Assembly: GCF_010729305.1 (NCBI RefSeq)
Contig: NZ_AP022574.1
Coordinates: 5,518,001-5,582,000, forward strand
DNA: 64,000 nucleotides
Origin: Mycolicibacterium psychrotolerans
GTDB lineage: Bacteria > Actinomycetota > Actinomycetes > Mycobacteriales > Mycobacteriaceae
Direction of reading: 5' to 3'
In this document: in pieces, positions 41,874-50,022 of the stretch
Layout of the letters: every line of letters starts with the position of its first letter
How positions within the stretch are numbered: the first letter of the stretch is position 1
Notes under the pieces: generated by a model
Told to the model about the DNA's origin: nothing
Database searches by the model: none
What the model saw: only the letters and a program-made list of their open reading frames with translations
Made by a program: the position numbers and the translations under genes

Positions 41874-43064
41874 CTACTTGATGATCTTGGTGACGCGGCC
41901 GGCGCCGACGGTACGGCCACCCTCGCGGATCGCGAAGCGCAGGCCCTCGTCCATGGCGACGGGCTGGATCAGCTTGACGGAGATGTCGGTGTTGTCACCG
42001 GGCATCACCATCTCGGTGCCCTCGGGGAGGGTCACCACGCCGGTCACGTCCGTGGTACGGAAGTAGAACTGCGGACGGTAGTTGTTGAAGAACGGCGTGT
42101 GGCGGCCGCCCTCGTCCTTGGACAGGATGTAGACCTGGCCCTCGAACTCGGTGTGCGGAGTGGTGGTGCCCGGCTTGATGACGACCTGGCCGCGCTCCAC
42201 GTCCTCGCGCTTGATGCCGCGCAGCAGCAGACCGACGTTGTCGCCGGCCTGGCCCTGATCGAGCAGCTTGCGGAACATCTCGACACCGGTGACGGTGGTC
42301 TTGGTGGTGGTCGGGCGGATGCCGACGATCTCGACTTCCTCGTTCACGTTGACCACGCCGCGCTCCACACGACCGGTGACCACGGTGCCGCGGCCGGTGA
42401 TCGTGAAGACGTCCTCAACGGGCATCAGGAACGGCTTGTCGGTCTCGCGCACCGGGTCCGGGATGGACTCGTCGACGGCCTCCATGAGCTCCTCGACGGA
42501 CTTGACCCACTTCTCGTCGCCCTCGAGCGCCTTGAGCGCCGAGACGCGGACCACGGGGGCGTCCTCGTCGAAGTCCTGGGCGGCCAGCAGCTCGCGGACC
42601 TCCATCTCGACGAGCTCGATGAGCTCCTCGTCGTCCACCGCGTCGGCCTTGTTCAGCGCGACCAGGATGTAGGGCACGCCCACCTGGCGGGCCAGCAGCA
42701 CGTGCTCGCGGGTCTGCGGCATCGGGCCGTCAGTGGCGGCGACCACCAGGATCGCGCCGTCCATCTGGGCGGCACCGGTGATCATGTTCTTGATGTAGTC
42801 AGCGTGACCGGGGGCGTCGACGTGTGCGTAGTGACGCTTGTCGGTCTGGTACTCCACGTGGGAGATGTTGATCGTGATACCGCGCTGACGCTCCTCGGGC
42901 GCATTGTCGATCTGGTCGAATGCGCGCGACTCGTTCAAATCGGGGAACTTGTCGTGCAGAACCTTGGTGATCGCTGCGGTCAGCGTGGTCTTGCCGTGGT
43001 CAACGTGACCGATGGTCCCGATGTTGACGTGCGGCTTCGTCCGCTCGAACTTCGCCTTCGCCAC
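41874..43064 (-). CDS. tuf: Elongation factor Tu
   Basis: 396-residue GTPase that delivers aminoacyl-tRNA to the ribosome. The P-loop GHVDHGKTT is at about residue 18, DAPGH and NKAD G motifs follow, and the C-terminal domains end GAGRVTKIIK. The start is GTG with AGGAGG 8 bases upstream. It follows fusA by 128 bases and so may have its own promoter; it ends at a strong terminator. Confidence 0.99.
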   Translation of the reverse strand: MAKAKFERTKPHVNIGTIGHVDHGKTTLTAAITKVLHDKFPDLNESRAFDQIDNAPEERQRGITINISHVEYQTDKRHYAHVDAPGHADYIKNMITGAAQMDGAILVVAATDGPMPQTREHVLLARQVGVPYILVALNKADAVDDEELIELVEMEVRELLAAQDFDEDAPVVRVSALKALEGDEKWVKSVEELMEAVDESIPDPVRETDKPFLMPVEDVFTITGRGTVVTGRVERGVVNVNEEVEIVGIRPTTTKTTVTGVEMFRKLLDQGQAGDNVGLLLRGIKREDVERGQVVIKPGTTTPHTEFEGQVYILSKDEGGRHTPFFNNYRPQFYFRTTDVTGVVTLPEGTEMVMPGDNTDISVKLIQPVAMDEGLRFAIREGGRTVGAGRVTKIIK

Positions 43065-43192
43065 TGTGTTGTCCTCCTGGACTGTGTTGGTGCTTTCTGT
43101 AAAGCAGTTTCGATGTGTTCAGTTGTGTGGTCTTACCAGACCCGAAAGAACGCGGGCTTACTGACCGACCCAAATGGGGCCGTTCACTTCGT

Positions 43193-45295
43193 TCACTGGC
43201 CCGTCGCCTTCGCGATGATCTCCTTCGACACGTTCGCTGGAACCTCGGCGTACGAGTCGAACACCATGGAGTAGTTCGCCCGGCCCTGGGTCTTCGACCG
43301 GAGGTCGCCGACGTAGCCGAACATCTCCGACAGGGGCACATGCGCCTTGACGACGCGGGCACCGCTGCGCTCCTCCATGGCCTGGATCTGACCACGGCGG
43401 GAGTTCAGGTCGCCGATCACTTCACCCATGTAGTCCTCGGGTGTCGTGACCTCGACGGCCATGACCGGTTCCAGGATGACCGGCTGCGCCTGGGCGGCAG
43501 CCTTCTTCAGCGCCTGCGAGCCGGCCACCTTGAAGGCCATCTCCGACGAGTCCACCTCGTGGAAGGCGCCGTCGAGCAGCGTGACCTTCACATTGACCAA
43601 CGGGTATCCGGCCAGCACGCCGTACTGCATGGCGTCCTGGGCTCCGGCGTCGACCGACGGGATGTACTCGCGCGGGATGCGACCGCCGGTGACCTTGTTC
43701 TCGAACTCATAGGTGGCGCCGTCTTCACCGACGAAGGGCTCGAGGGCGATGAGCACCTTCGCGAACTGGCCCGAGCCGCCCGTCTGCTTCTTGTGGGTGA
43801 ACTCGACCTTGTCGACGGCGCGCTTGATGGTCTCCTTGTAGGCCACCTGCGGCTTGCCGACGTTGGCCTCGACCTTGAACTCGCGCTTCATGCGGTCGAC
43901 GAGGATGTCGAGGTGCAGCTCGCCCATACCGCCGATGACGGTCTGGCCGGTCTCTTGATCCAGGTGCACCTTGAAGGTCGGATCCTCTTCGGCGAGCTTC
44001 TGAATCGCGGTACCCAGCTTCTCCTGATCGCTCTTGGTCTTGGGCTCGATCGCCACCTCGATCACGGGATCGGGGAAGGTCATCGACTCCAGCACCACCT
44101 GCTGGTTCGGATCGCTCAGCGTGTCACCGGTCGTGGTGTCCTTCAGACCGATCACGGCGTAGATGTGGCCGGCCGCCGCACGCTCGACCGGGTTCTCCTT
44201 GTTGGAGTGCATCTGGAACAGCTTGCCCAGCCGCTCCTTCTTGCCCTTGGTCGCGTTGATGACCTGGCTGCCCGACTCGACGGTGCCCGAGTAGACGCGC
44301 ACGTAGGTCAGCTTGCCGAAGAACGGGTGCGTGGCGACCTTGAATGCCAGCGCCGAGAACGGCTCGTCGGTGGACGGCTTGCGGGTGATCTCCTCGTCCT
44401 CCTTGCCGGGCGCATGGCCGACGGCAGGCGGGACGTCCAGCGGCGACGGCAGGTAGTCGATGACCGCGTCCAGCATGGGCTGCACGCCCTTGTTCTTGAA
44501 CGCCGAGCCGCACAGCACGAGGTAGGCCTGCGAGCTGATCGTCAGCTTGCGCAGCGCGCCCTTGATCTCCTCGATCGTGAGCTCTTCGCCGCCGAAGTAC
44601 TTCTCCAGCAGGGCCTCGTCGGTCTCGGCGACCGCCTCGAGCAGCTTGGTGCGGTACTCGTCGGCCTTCTCCTGCAGATCGGCGGGGATGTCGACGACGT
44701 CGTACTTCTCGCCGAGCTTGGCCTCGGCGCTCCACACCTTGGCCTTCATCTCGACCAGGTCGACGACGCCGGAGAAGTCACCCTCGGAGCCGATCGGCAG
44801 CTGGATCGGGATGACGTTGGCGCCGAGGCGCTCCTCCATCGTGCGCACGGAGAAGTAGAAGTCGGCGCCGATCTTGTCCATCTTGTTGACGAAGCAGATG
44901 CGCGGGACGTCGTACTTGTCGGCTTGGCGCCAGACCTGCTCGGACTGCGGCTCCACGCCTTCCTTGCCGTCGAAGACGGCCACGGCGCCGTCGAGCACGC
45001 GCAGCGAACGCTCCACCTCGACGGTGAAGTCGACGTGGCCGGGGGTGTCGATGATGTTGATCTGGTTGTCGTTCCAGAAGCAGGTGGTGGCAGCCGAGGT
45101 GATCGTGATCCCTCGCTCCTGCTCCTGCTCCATCCAGTCCATCGTGGCGGCACCGTCGTGCACCTCACCGATCTTGTAGCTGATACCGGTGTAGTAGAGG
45201 ATGCGCTCGGTCGTCGTCGTCTTGCCGGCATCGATGTGCGCCATGATGCCGATGTTGCGGACCTTCGTGAGGTCGGTCAGCACGTCCTGTGCCAC
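43193..45295 (-). CDS. fusA: Elongation factor G
   Basis: 700-residue translocation GTPase. The P-loop AHIDAGKTTTTERIL begins at about residue 19, followed by DTPGHVDF and NKMDK; the C-terminal domains IV-V (GRIPREYIPSVDAG, MGEVIGDLNSRRGQI) are intact. The start is GTG at 45295 with only a weak GGGAA upstream. It is between rpsG (109-base gap) and tuf in the str operon order. Confidence 0.99.
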   Translation of the reverse strand: MAQDVLTDLTKVRNIGIMAHIDAGKTTTTERILYYTGISYKIGEVHDGAATMDWMEQEQERGITITSAATTCFWNDNQINIIDTPGHVDFTVEVERSLRVLDGAVAVFDGKEGVEPQSEQVWRQADKYDVPRICFVNKMDKIGADFYFSVRTMEERLGANVIPIQLPIGSEGDFSGVVDLVEMKAKVWSAEAKLGEKYDVVDIPADLQEKADEYRTKLLEAVAETDEALLEKYFGGEELTIEEIKGALRKLTISSQAYLVLCGSAFKNKGVQPMLDAVIDYLPSPLDVPPAVGHAPGKEDEEITRKPSTDEPFSALAFKVATHPFFGKLTYVRVYSGTVESGSQVINATKGKKERLGKLFQMHSNKENPVERAAAGHIYAVIGLKDTTTGDTLSDPNQQVVLESMTFPDPVIEVAIEPKTKSDQEKLGTAIQKLAEEDPTFKVHLDQETGQTVIGGMGELHLDILVDRMKREFKVEANVGKPQVAYKETIKRAVDKVEFTHKKQTGGSGQFAKVLIALEPFVGEDGATYEFENKVTGGRIPREYIPSVDAGAQDAMQYGVLAGYPLVNVKVTLLDGAFHEVDSSEMAFKVAGSQALKKAAAQAQPVILEPVMAVEVTTPEDYMGEVIGDLNSRRGQIQAMEERSGARVVKAHVPLSEMFGYVGDLRSKTQGRANYSMVFDSYAEVPANVSKEIIAKATGQ

Positions 45296-45404
45296 GGCTA
45301 GATTCCCACTCTTTCGCTTGCTTGTCGGGTGTTCCGTTGCGCCCTGCGGTCGTCAGTGACTGGATGTCGCCGCCGGGCGGCTCCGGTGACTGCAGGGTGT
45401 GCAA

Positions 45405-45875
45405 TCACCAGCGGTAGTGCGCGAAGGCGCGGTTGGCCTCGGCCATCTTGTGGGTGTCCTCGCGGCGCTTGACCGCGGCACCCAGGCCGTTGCTGGCATC
45501 GAGGATCTCGTTGGCCAGACGCTCGACCATGGTCTTCTCGCGGCGTTGCTTGGAGAAGCTGACCAGCCAGCGCAGCGCCAGCGTCACCGAGCGGTCCGGA
45601 CGAACCTCGACCGGAACCTGGTAGGTGGCGCCACCGACGCGGCGGCTGCGGACCTCGAGCGAGGGCTTGACGTTGTCCATGGCCCGCTTGAGCGTGACCA
45701 CCGGATCAGTGCCGGTCTTGTCCCGGGCCTGTTCGAGCGCACCATAGACAATGCGCTCGGCCAGTGATTTCTTCCCGTCCAGCAGCACCTTGTTCACCAG
45801 CTGGGTGACCAGCTGCGAGCCGTAAACGGGGTCGTTGACCAACGGACGCTTGGGCGCCGGTCCCTTGCGCGGCAT
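45405..45875 (-). CDS. rpsG: 30S ribosomal protein S7
   Basis: 156 residues. MPRKGPAPKRPLVNDPVYG, then KVLLDGKKSLAERIVYGAL and the C-terminal RRREDTHKMAEANRAFAHYRW identify S7, which nucleates assembly of the 30S head. It overlaps the rpsL stop by one base. A longer frame upstream overlaps rpsL out of frame and is not real. Confidence 0.98.
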   Translation of the reverse strand: MPRKGPAPKRPLVNDPVYGSQLVTQLVNKVLLDGKKSLAERIVYGALEQARDKTGTDPVVTLKRAMDNVKPSLEVRSRRVGGATYQVPVEVRPDRSVTLALRWLVSFSKQRREKTMVERLANEILDASNGLGAAVKRREDTHKMAEANRAFAHYRW

Positions 45876-46249
45876 CAGCTCTTCTCCTTCTTCGCGCCGT
45901 AGCGGCTGCGGGCCTGCTTGCGGTTCTTCACGCCCTGAGTGTCCAGCGAGCCGCGGATGATCTTGTAGCGCACACCGGGAAGGTCCTTCACACGACCACC
46001 GCGCACCAGCACCATCGAGTGCTCCTGCAGGTTGTGGCCCTCGCCCGGGATGTAGGCGGTGACCTCGACCGCGCTGGTCAGTCGCACACGCGCGACCTTG
46101 CGAAGTGCCGAGTTCGGCTTCTTCGGGGTCGTGGTGTAGACGCGGGTGCACACACCGCGACGCTGCGGGCTGCCCTTAAGCGCCGCGGTCTTCACCTTGG
46201 CGATCTTGTCGCGGCGACCCTTACGGACCAGCTGGTTGATGGTTGGCAT
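45875..46249 (-). CDS. rpsL: 30S ribosomal protein S12
   Basis: 124 residues, fully conserved S12. MPTINQLVRKGRRDK at the N terminus, PKKPNSALRKVARVRL, and EGHNLQEHSMVLVRGGRVKDLPGVRYK. Lys43 and Lys88, the usual streptomycin-resistance positions, are both wild type here. First gene of the str operon, ATG at 46249, with a candidate promoter near 46462-46489. Confidence 0.98.
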   Translation of the reverse strand: MPTINQLVRKGRRDKIAKVKTAALKGSPQRRGVCTRVYTTTPKKPNSALRKVARVRLTSAVEVTAYIPGEGHNLQEHSMVLVRGGRVKDLPGVRYKIIRGSLDTQGVKNRKQARSRYGAKKEKS

Positions 46250-46461
46250 GTACCGGCTTCCTGTGTTGCTTGCGTCTTCTTCTTTAAGTTTCGTGTCGCG
46301 GGCTACCCCGCATCCGGGCGTGTCGCATGCGGCCGCCGCGTGAATCTCGGAGTAATTTCCAAGGCGCCCGCGGCGCGTTGACATGCAAAGTGGCCCGGCG
46401 TGCAGGCGTGCTTGTGACTCAGTCAAGCCTCAAGCGCCTTATCTGCCAGGCACGACGATCC

Positions 46462-46489
46462 ACGATACCAGGGCCGCGGACCTCGACAA
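46462..46489 (-). promoter_or_regulatory. Candidate promoter of the str operon
   Basis: Minus-strand TTGTCG (46484-46489), a 16-base spacer and TATCGT (46462-46467) resemble a SigA promoter. The leader to rpsL would be about 205 bases. The 275-base gap 46250-46524 otherwise shows no gene. By-eye prediction. Confidence 0.4.
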
Positions 46490-46524
46490 AACCCGCTGAC
46501 CTGCGCAACTGCCGCTGTGACCCG

Positions 46525-47100
46525 TCATCGGTGCCGCATACCGGCGGCGAGCCGCATCACCATGTCGCTGAACACCGCGTCGGCGTCGAGGCCGCTCATC
46601 ACCCCGGTCATCTCCAGCAGCACGAACCCGTGCATGGCAGACCAGAACTCCAGCGCGGCGTAGAACGCCGACTCCGCGTCCAGGCCGTAGGCCGACAACA
46701 CCGCGATCACCGGAGCGGCTGCGGCGTGCGTGGCCTCGGTGAACTCCGGGTCGTCGCCGCCGAGCGGCATCCGGGTGAACGCCGAGTACCGGCCCGGGTG
46801 GTGGTGCGCGTAGCTGCGGTAGGCGCCGGCCATCACCATCACCGCGTCATCGGGCGTGCGGCCCTGGCCGACGGTGTTGAGCATGTCGATGATGTCGCCG
46901 ACCACCCGCATCCGCACCGAGCGGCGCAAATCGTCGAGGCTGTGCACGTGGTTGTACAGCGACGGACCCTTGGTGCCGAGTTGATTGGCCAGCGCGTTGA
47001 TGGTCAGCGCGTCCCAGCCCTCGCGGTCCAGGAACGTCAGCGCGGCGTTGACGATGGCCCCGCGGCTCAGCTTCGCCGTGCGCGGCGGCCGAGTTGCCAT
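46525..47100 (-). CDS. TetR-family regulator (Rv0681-like)
   Basis: 191 residues. N-terminal helix-turn-helix around residues 10-55 (SRGAIVNAALTFLDREGWDALTINALANQLG, GPSLYNHVHSLDDL) and a C-terminal domain with GRYSAFTRMPLGGDDPEF and WSAMHGFVLLEM, the TetR_C_33/WHG-like pattern. The gene lies just upstream of rpsL as in M. tuberculosis Rv0681, from memory. No palindromic operator is obvious around it, and targets are unknown. Confidence 0.88.
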   Translation of the reverse strand: MATRPPRTAKLSRGAIVNAALTFLDREGWDALTINALANQLGTKGPSLYNHVHSLDDLRRSVRMRVVGDIIDMLNTVGQGRTPDDAVMVMAGAYRSYAHHHPGRYSAFTRMPLGGDDPEFTEATHAAAAPVIAVLSAYGLDAESAFYAALEFWSAMHGFVLLEMTGVMSGLDADAVFSDMVMRLAAGMRHR

Positions 47101-47157
47101 CTCGTGGGTCCCCCTTCGCCGCGGCCGACCCGACGCTACGAGGGTCGACGAGAGACT

Positions 47158-47685
47158 CTAGTTCACCCGCTCCTGGCTGAGCTGCGCGAGTTGGCCGACG
47201 ATCGTGCACAGATCGGGCAGCGTCTCGGAGTTCATCGTCTGGATCGACCACGTGATGACATCGCCACCCTTGGCCACGTAGATGCTGCACGCCGAGTCGT
47301 CGAAGGCCTTGAAACCCTTGTTCCCGTCGATCGAGAGCTCGGTCAGCGTGCGGCCGGCCTGCTGCTCGAGTTCGCGTTCGGTGTCCATGTCGCTGCCGCG
47401 GTACCACCACGTCGAGATGCCCATGCCGGCGCCCACGTTGCCGACCATCGTGTTCTCCTGCCAGAAGCACCCGGCATCGCTGACCACGGCGGGGGTGAAC
47501 AGGTTCGACCCCGCAGCCTTGGCCACGTCGGCGTCGGAAATGCCATTGCAGTCCACGCTGCGGAACCCGCCACCGGCCGAGCCGGAGCCGGCGTCGGCGG
47601 ACGGCTCGGCCGGGCGCTCCGGGCCGGAACAGCCGGCCAGGGTCAGCGCCAGGCACAACCCGGCGAACATGCGGACGGCCGTCAT
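47158..47685 (-). CDS. DUF3558 lipoprotein (first of pair)
   Basis: 175 residues. Signal peptide with lipobox ALTLAGC (Cys near residue 19), a Gly/Ser/Ala-rich linker, then the DUF3558 fold with a conserved Cys pair (CNGIS and GCFWQE) and later CSIYV and LCTIV. A C-terminal helix follows. DUF3558 proteins are surface lipoproteins of unknown role in mycobacteria. It follows its paralogue with a 1-base gap, likely one transcript. Confidence 0.82.
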   Translation of the reverse strand: MTAVRMFAGLCLALTLAGCSGPERPAEPSADAGSGSAGGGFRSVDCNGISDADVAKAAGSNLFTPAVVSDAGCFWQENTMVGNVGAGMGISTWWYRGSDMDTERELEQQAGRTLTELSIDGNKGFKAFDDSACSIYVAKGGDVITWSIQTMNSETLPDLCTIVGQLAQLSQERVN

Positions 47686-47686
47686 C

Positions 47687-48223
47687 TCACATGTCCGAGC
47701 GCAGGGTCGCCGTGAGGAGCTTCTGCGCGTCGACGCACGGGTCGCCCGTCTTCTGTCCGCGGTACTGCACCCACCAGCTGAGCACTCCGGTGCCCGCGGC
47801 AGCGGTGGCCGAGCACGCGACGCCGGTGACGTCGCGGCGCGCGGAGAACGCCTGATGCCGCTCCACGACGGTGTCCTTGACGACGGCGCCGCGCCGCGCC
47901 GCCAGGTCGTGTTCGCGCGCGAGGTTGCCGGTGTCGAACCACGAGAACGTCACGTCGATGGTGCCGGCGCCGGGCCGGGACAGGATGTACTGGCACACCG
48001 CACCGCTGTAGGGCCGGACCACCTCGGCCGCGCCGAGCGTCGCCTGCACGGTGCTGTCGTCGAGCAGCCCGCAGCGGTCGTCGACGTAGCCGTAGGTGCG
48101 GTCCGGGTCGGGGACGGTCCCGTCCTCCCGCTGCGCCATGCCTTCGACGGTCTGCGCGCAGCCCCCAGCGGTCGCGGCCCCCAGGACAGCAACGATGAGG
48201 ACTTCGAGGACACGTCGGCGCAT
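47687..48223 (-). CDS. DUF3558-type lipoprotein (second of pair)
   Basis: 178 residues. Signal peptide with lipobox AGGC (Cys near residue 22), then DRCGLLDDSTVQATLG, CQYILSRPGAGTIDVTFSWFD and CSATAAAGTG: the DUF3558 pattern of spaced Cys. It sits one base upstream of the preceding entry's gene, and both correspond by position to Rv0679c-Rv0680c of M. tuberculosis. Function unknown. Confidence 0.8.
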   Translation of the reverse strand: MRRRVLEVLIVAVLGAATAGGCAQTVEGMAQREDGTVPDPDRTYGYVDDRCGLLDDSTVQATLGAAEVVRPYSGAVCQYILSRPGAGTIDVTFSWFDTGNLAREHDLAARRGAVVKDTVVERHQAFSARRDVTGVACSATAAAGTGVLSWWVQYRGQKTGDPCVDAQKLLTATLRSDM

Positions 48224-48286
48224 CGCAGCTCACGGTACCCAGCACAACTCGCTGTGGCGACTCGTCCGACGTCGTAGGCTGCCGGT

Positions 48287-48655
48287 GTGACCACAACGGG
48301 ACGAGTGCTGGCCGCGTGCGTGCTGACGATGTCCGCGGTGCTGGCGGTGAGCCCGTCGGCTCAGGCCAAGAACGGTGACACCCACATCACCGGCCAGGGC
48401 GTCTCCCGCACCATCGACTGCAACAACGCGACGCTGATCGTGGTCGGGACCGGCAATCAGATCACCGCGCTCGGAACCTGCTGGGCGGTGACCGTGCAGG
48501 GCTCCTCGAACGTCATCGTGGCCGACAACGTCATCAACGACGTCACGGTGTACGGCTACGACCAGACGGTGTTCTACAAGAACGGCGCGCCCATCGTCTG
48601 GGACCGCGGCCGTGAACTCGGGATGACAAACCGCATCGATCGGGTACCCGCCTAG
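48287..48655 (+). CDS. DUF3060 exported protein (first of pair)
   Basis: 122 residues, GTG start at 48287. Signal peptide MTTTGRVLAACVLTMSAVLAV with probable cleavage after SAQA near residue 27. The mature part has repeated strands of the DUF3060 type with the N/T pattern (GVSRTIDCNNATLIVVGTGNQITALG, then SSNVIVADNVINDVTVYGYDQTVFYKNG) and two Cys (DCNN, GTCW) that likely pair. Function unknown. Followed 1 base later by a paralogue. Confidence 0.82.
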   Translation: MTTTGRVLAACVLTMSAVLAVSPSAQAKNGDTHITGQGVSRTIDCNNATLIVVGTGNQITALGTCWAVTVQGSSNVIVADNVINDVTVYGYDQTVFYKNGAPIVWDRGRELGMTNRIDRVPA

Positions 48656-48656
48656 C

Positions 48657-49070
48657 GTGTATCGCCTTCGACTACTGGGCGGTGTCGCTGTCGCGGCGCT
48701 GTCAGCAGCTACGTTCGGACTCTCCGCGTGCGGGTCCACCAGTTCCGACACCGACAGGCCGACGGCCACGGCCGGCTCCTCCGGAGCGCAGGTCGAGATC
48801 GGCAACACGATCAACTACGGATCGTTCGGCACGACGGCCGACATCGACTGCGCCGACGGCAAATCCCTGAACGTGGGCGGCTCGAACAACACGCTGACCG
48901 TGACGGGCACCTGCGCGAACGTCAACATCGGCGGGGCCGACAACAAGATCACCTTCGACCGCGTCGACGCCGAACTGTCGGTGGTGGGGCTGAACAACAC
49001 CGTCACCTACCGTGACGGCGACCCGAAGGTCAACGACACCGGCAACAACAACACCATCAGCAAGGGGTAG
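48657..49070 (+). CDS. DUF3060 lipoprotein (second of pair)
   Basis: 137 residues, GTG start. Signal peptide with lipobox LSACG (Cys near residue 25), a short Ser/Thr/Asp-rich linker, and repeated strands with the pattern GGSNNTLTVTG, GGADNKITFD, GLNNTVTYRDG, closer to a beta-helix than the first copy. Two Cys (DCAD, GTC) align with those of its paralogue. It starts one base after the first DUF3060 gene ends. Confidence 0.83.
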   Translation: MYRLRLLGGVAVAALSAATFGLSACGSTSSDTDRPTATAGSSGAQVEIGNTINYGSFGTTADIDCADGKSLNVGGSNNTLTVTGTCANVNIGGADNKITFDRVDAELSVVGLNNTVTYRDGDPKVNDTGNNNTISKG

Positions 49071-50022
49071 GTCGCTGCCCGACTTCGCGGCGGCGTTTCA
49101 CGCGATCGCGGGTCGTTTCCGACACAGGAAGATCAAGTCGACGGCCTTCGACGAGAACAACGGACACGCGCCGTTCAACGCCTCCGGTGTGGTACCGGTC
49201 GGTCCTGGCCGGTTCGTGTTCATCGACAACAACGACCCGACAGCCGTCTTCGAGTTGGCGCTCGACACCCATGACGAAGAGGCAGAACGGATTTCGCGGC
49301 GCCCCCTTGCCGGCATCCCCGAGGGCCAGTTGCGCGATCCCGAAGGGCTGACGCGCATCGACAGCGACGGCGAGATCTTCCTCATCATCACCTCCTCGCT
49401 CTGTGTGTCCGAGGCAGGGCACCGAGTCAGTGACGGACTGGTCCGGGTCCGCTACACCCACCACGGTGACCTTCCCGCGGAAGGCATGCACGGATTCCGC
49501 GATTGGCTGCTGCGCCTCATGCCTTCGCTGGCCGCGGCAGGCCGGCGCACCCCCGACGACGGCGGGTTGAACATCGAAGGCCTCGCCTGGGATCCGCGCA
49601 CCCGCACACTGCTGTTCGGCGTGCGGGCACCCAACGCACCCGGAGCCGCCACCGTGATCCGGATTCCCGTCGACCCGGTTCGTGGTCCGTGGACGGTGCC
49701 GTCGCTCGGCGCGCCGTCGGCAGTGCAGATCCGTCTCCCCCGGTCCACCGCGGCGCAAGGTATCCGCGACCTGTCCTACGACGAACAGACCGGAGACTTC
49801 CTGGTGCTGCTCGGGCGCTCCATCAGCTCGGGCGACGATCCATTTCAGCTCGGCACATGGAGCGGCGCCGGCGATCAGGTCGAACTACTCGACGTCACCT
49901 TCCACCGATCGATGAAGCCCGAGGGCGTCGCCGCGTTCTCCCGCGGCGGCGACCGAAAACTCCTGATCGTAGACGACCGAGGCGGCTACGCGGTCTGTGA
50001 TCTCCCCGCGGGTGGTCAGTAG
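49012..50022 (+). CDS. DUF3616-like beta-propeller protein (start uncertain)
   Basis: 336 residues if the GTG at 49012 is used; that start overlaps the DUF3060 gene by 59 bases and the first 20 residues are low-complexity Thr/Ser/Pro/Arg, so it is doubtful. The conserved part begins about residue 23 (PDFAAAFHAIAGRFRHRK), but no other start codon is near; a downstream GTG (in SGVVPV) would cut conserved sequence. Repeated EGL/EGV elements (DPEGLTRID, NIEGLAWD, GIRDLSYD, KPEGVAAF) and LLFGVRAPNAPGAA fit DUF3616. A secretion signal is not visible. Function unknown; it may also be a gene that lost its 5' end. Convergent 7-base overlap with the CotH gene. Confidence 0.65.
   Translation: MTATRRSTTPATTTPSARGRSLPDFAAAFHAIAGRFRHRKIKSTAFDENNGHAPFNASGVVPVGPGRFVFIDNNDPTAVFELALDTHDEEAERISRRPLAGIPEGQLRDPEGLTRIDSDGEIFLIITSSLCVSEAGHRVSDGLVRVRYTHHGDLPAEGMHGFRDWLLRLMPSLAAAGRRTPDDGGLNIEGLAWDPRTRTLLFGVRAPNAPGAATVIRIPVDPVRGPWTVPSLGAPSAVQIRLPRSTAAQGIRDLSYDEQTGDFLVLLGRSISSGDDPFQLGTWSGAGDQVELLDVTFHRSMKPEGVAAFSRGGDRKLLIVDDRGGYAVCDLPAGGQ

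Noticed and set aside
43115..45301. A long open frame on the plus strand opposite fusA, and similar ones opposite sppA, rocD and rplB.
   Set aside because: In high-GC DNA the strand opposite a real gene stays open because stop codons are rare. The products are Arg/His/Val/Gly-rich without family motifs, and fusA, sppA, rocD and rplB on the other strand are certain.
45875..46249. Streptomycin-resistance substitutions in S12.
   Set aside because: Codons 43 and 88 both encode Lys, the wild-type residues.
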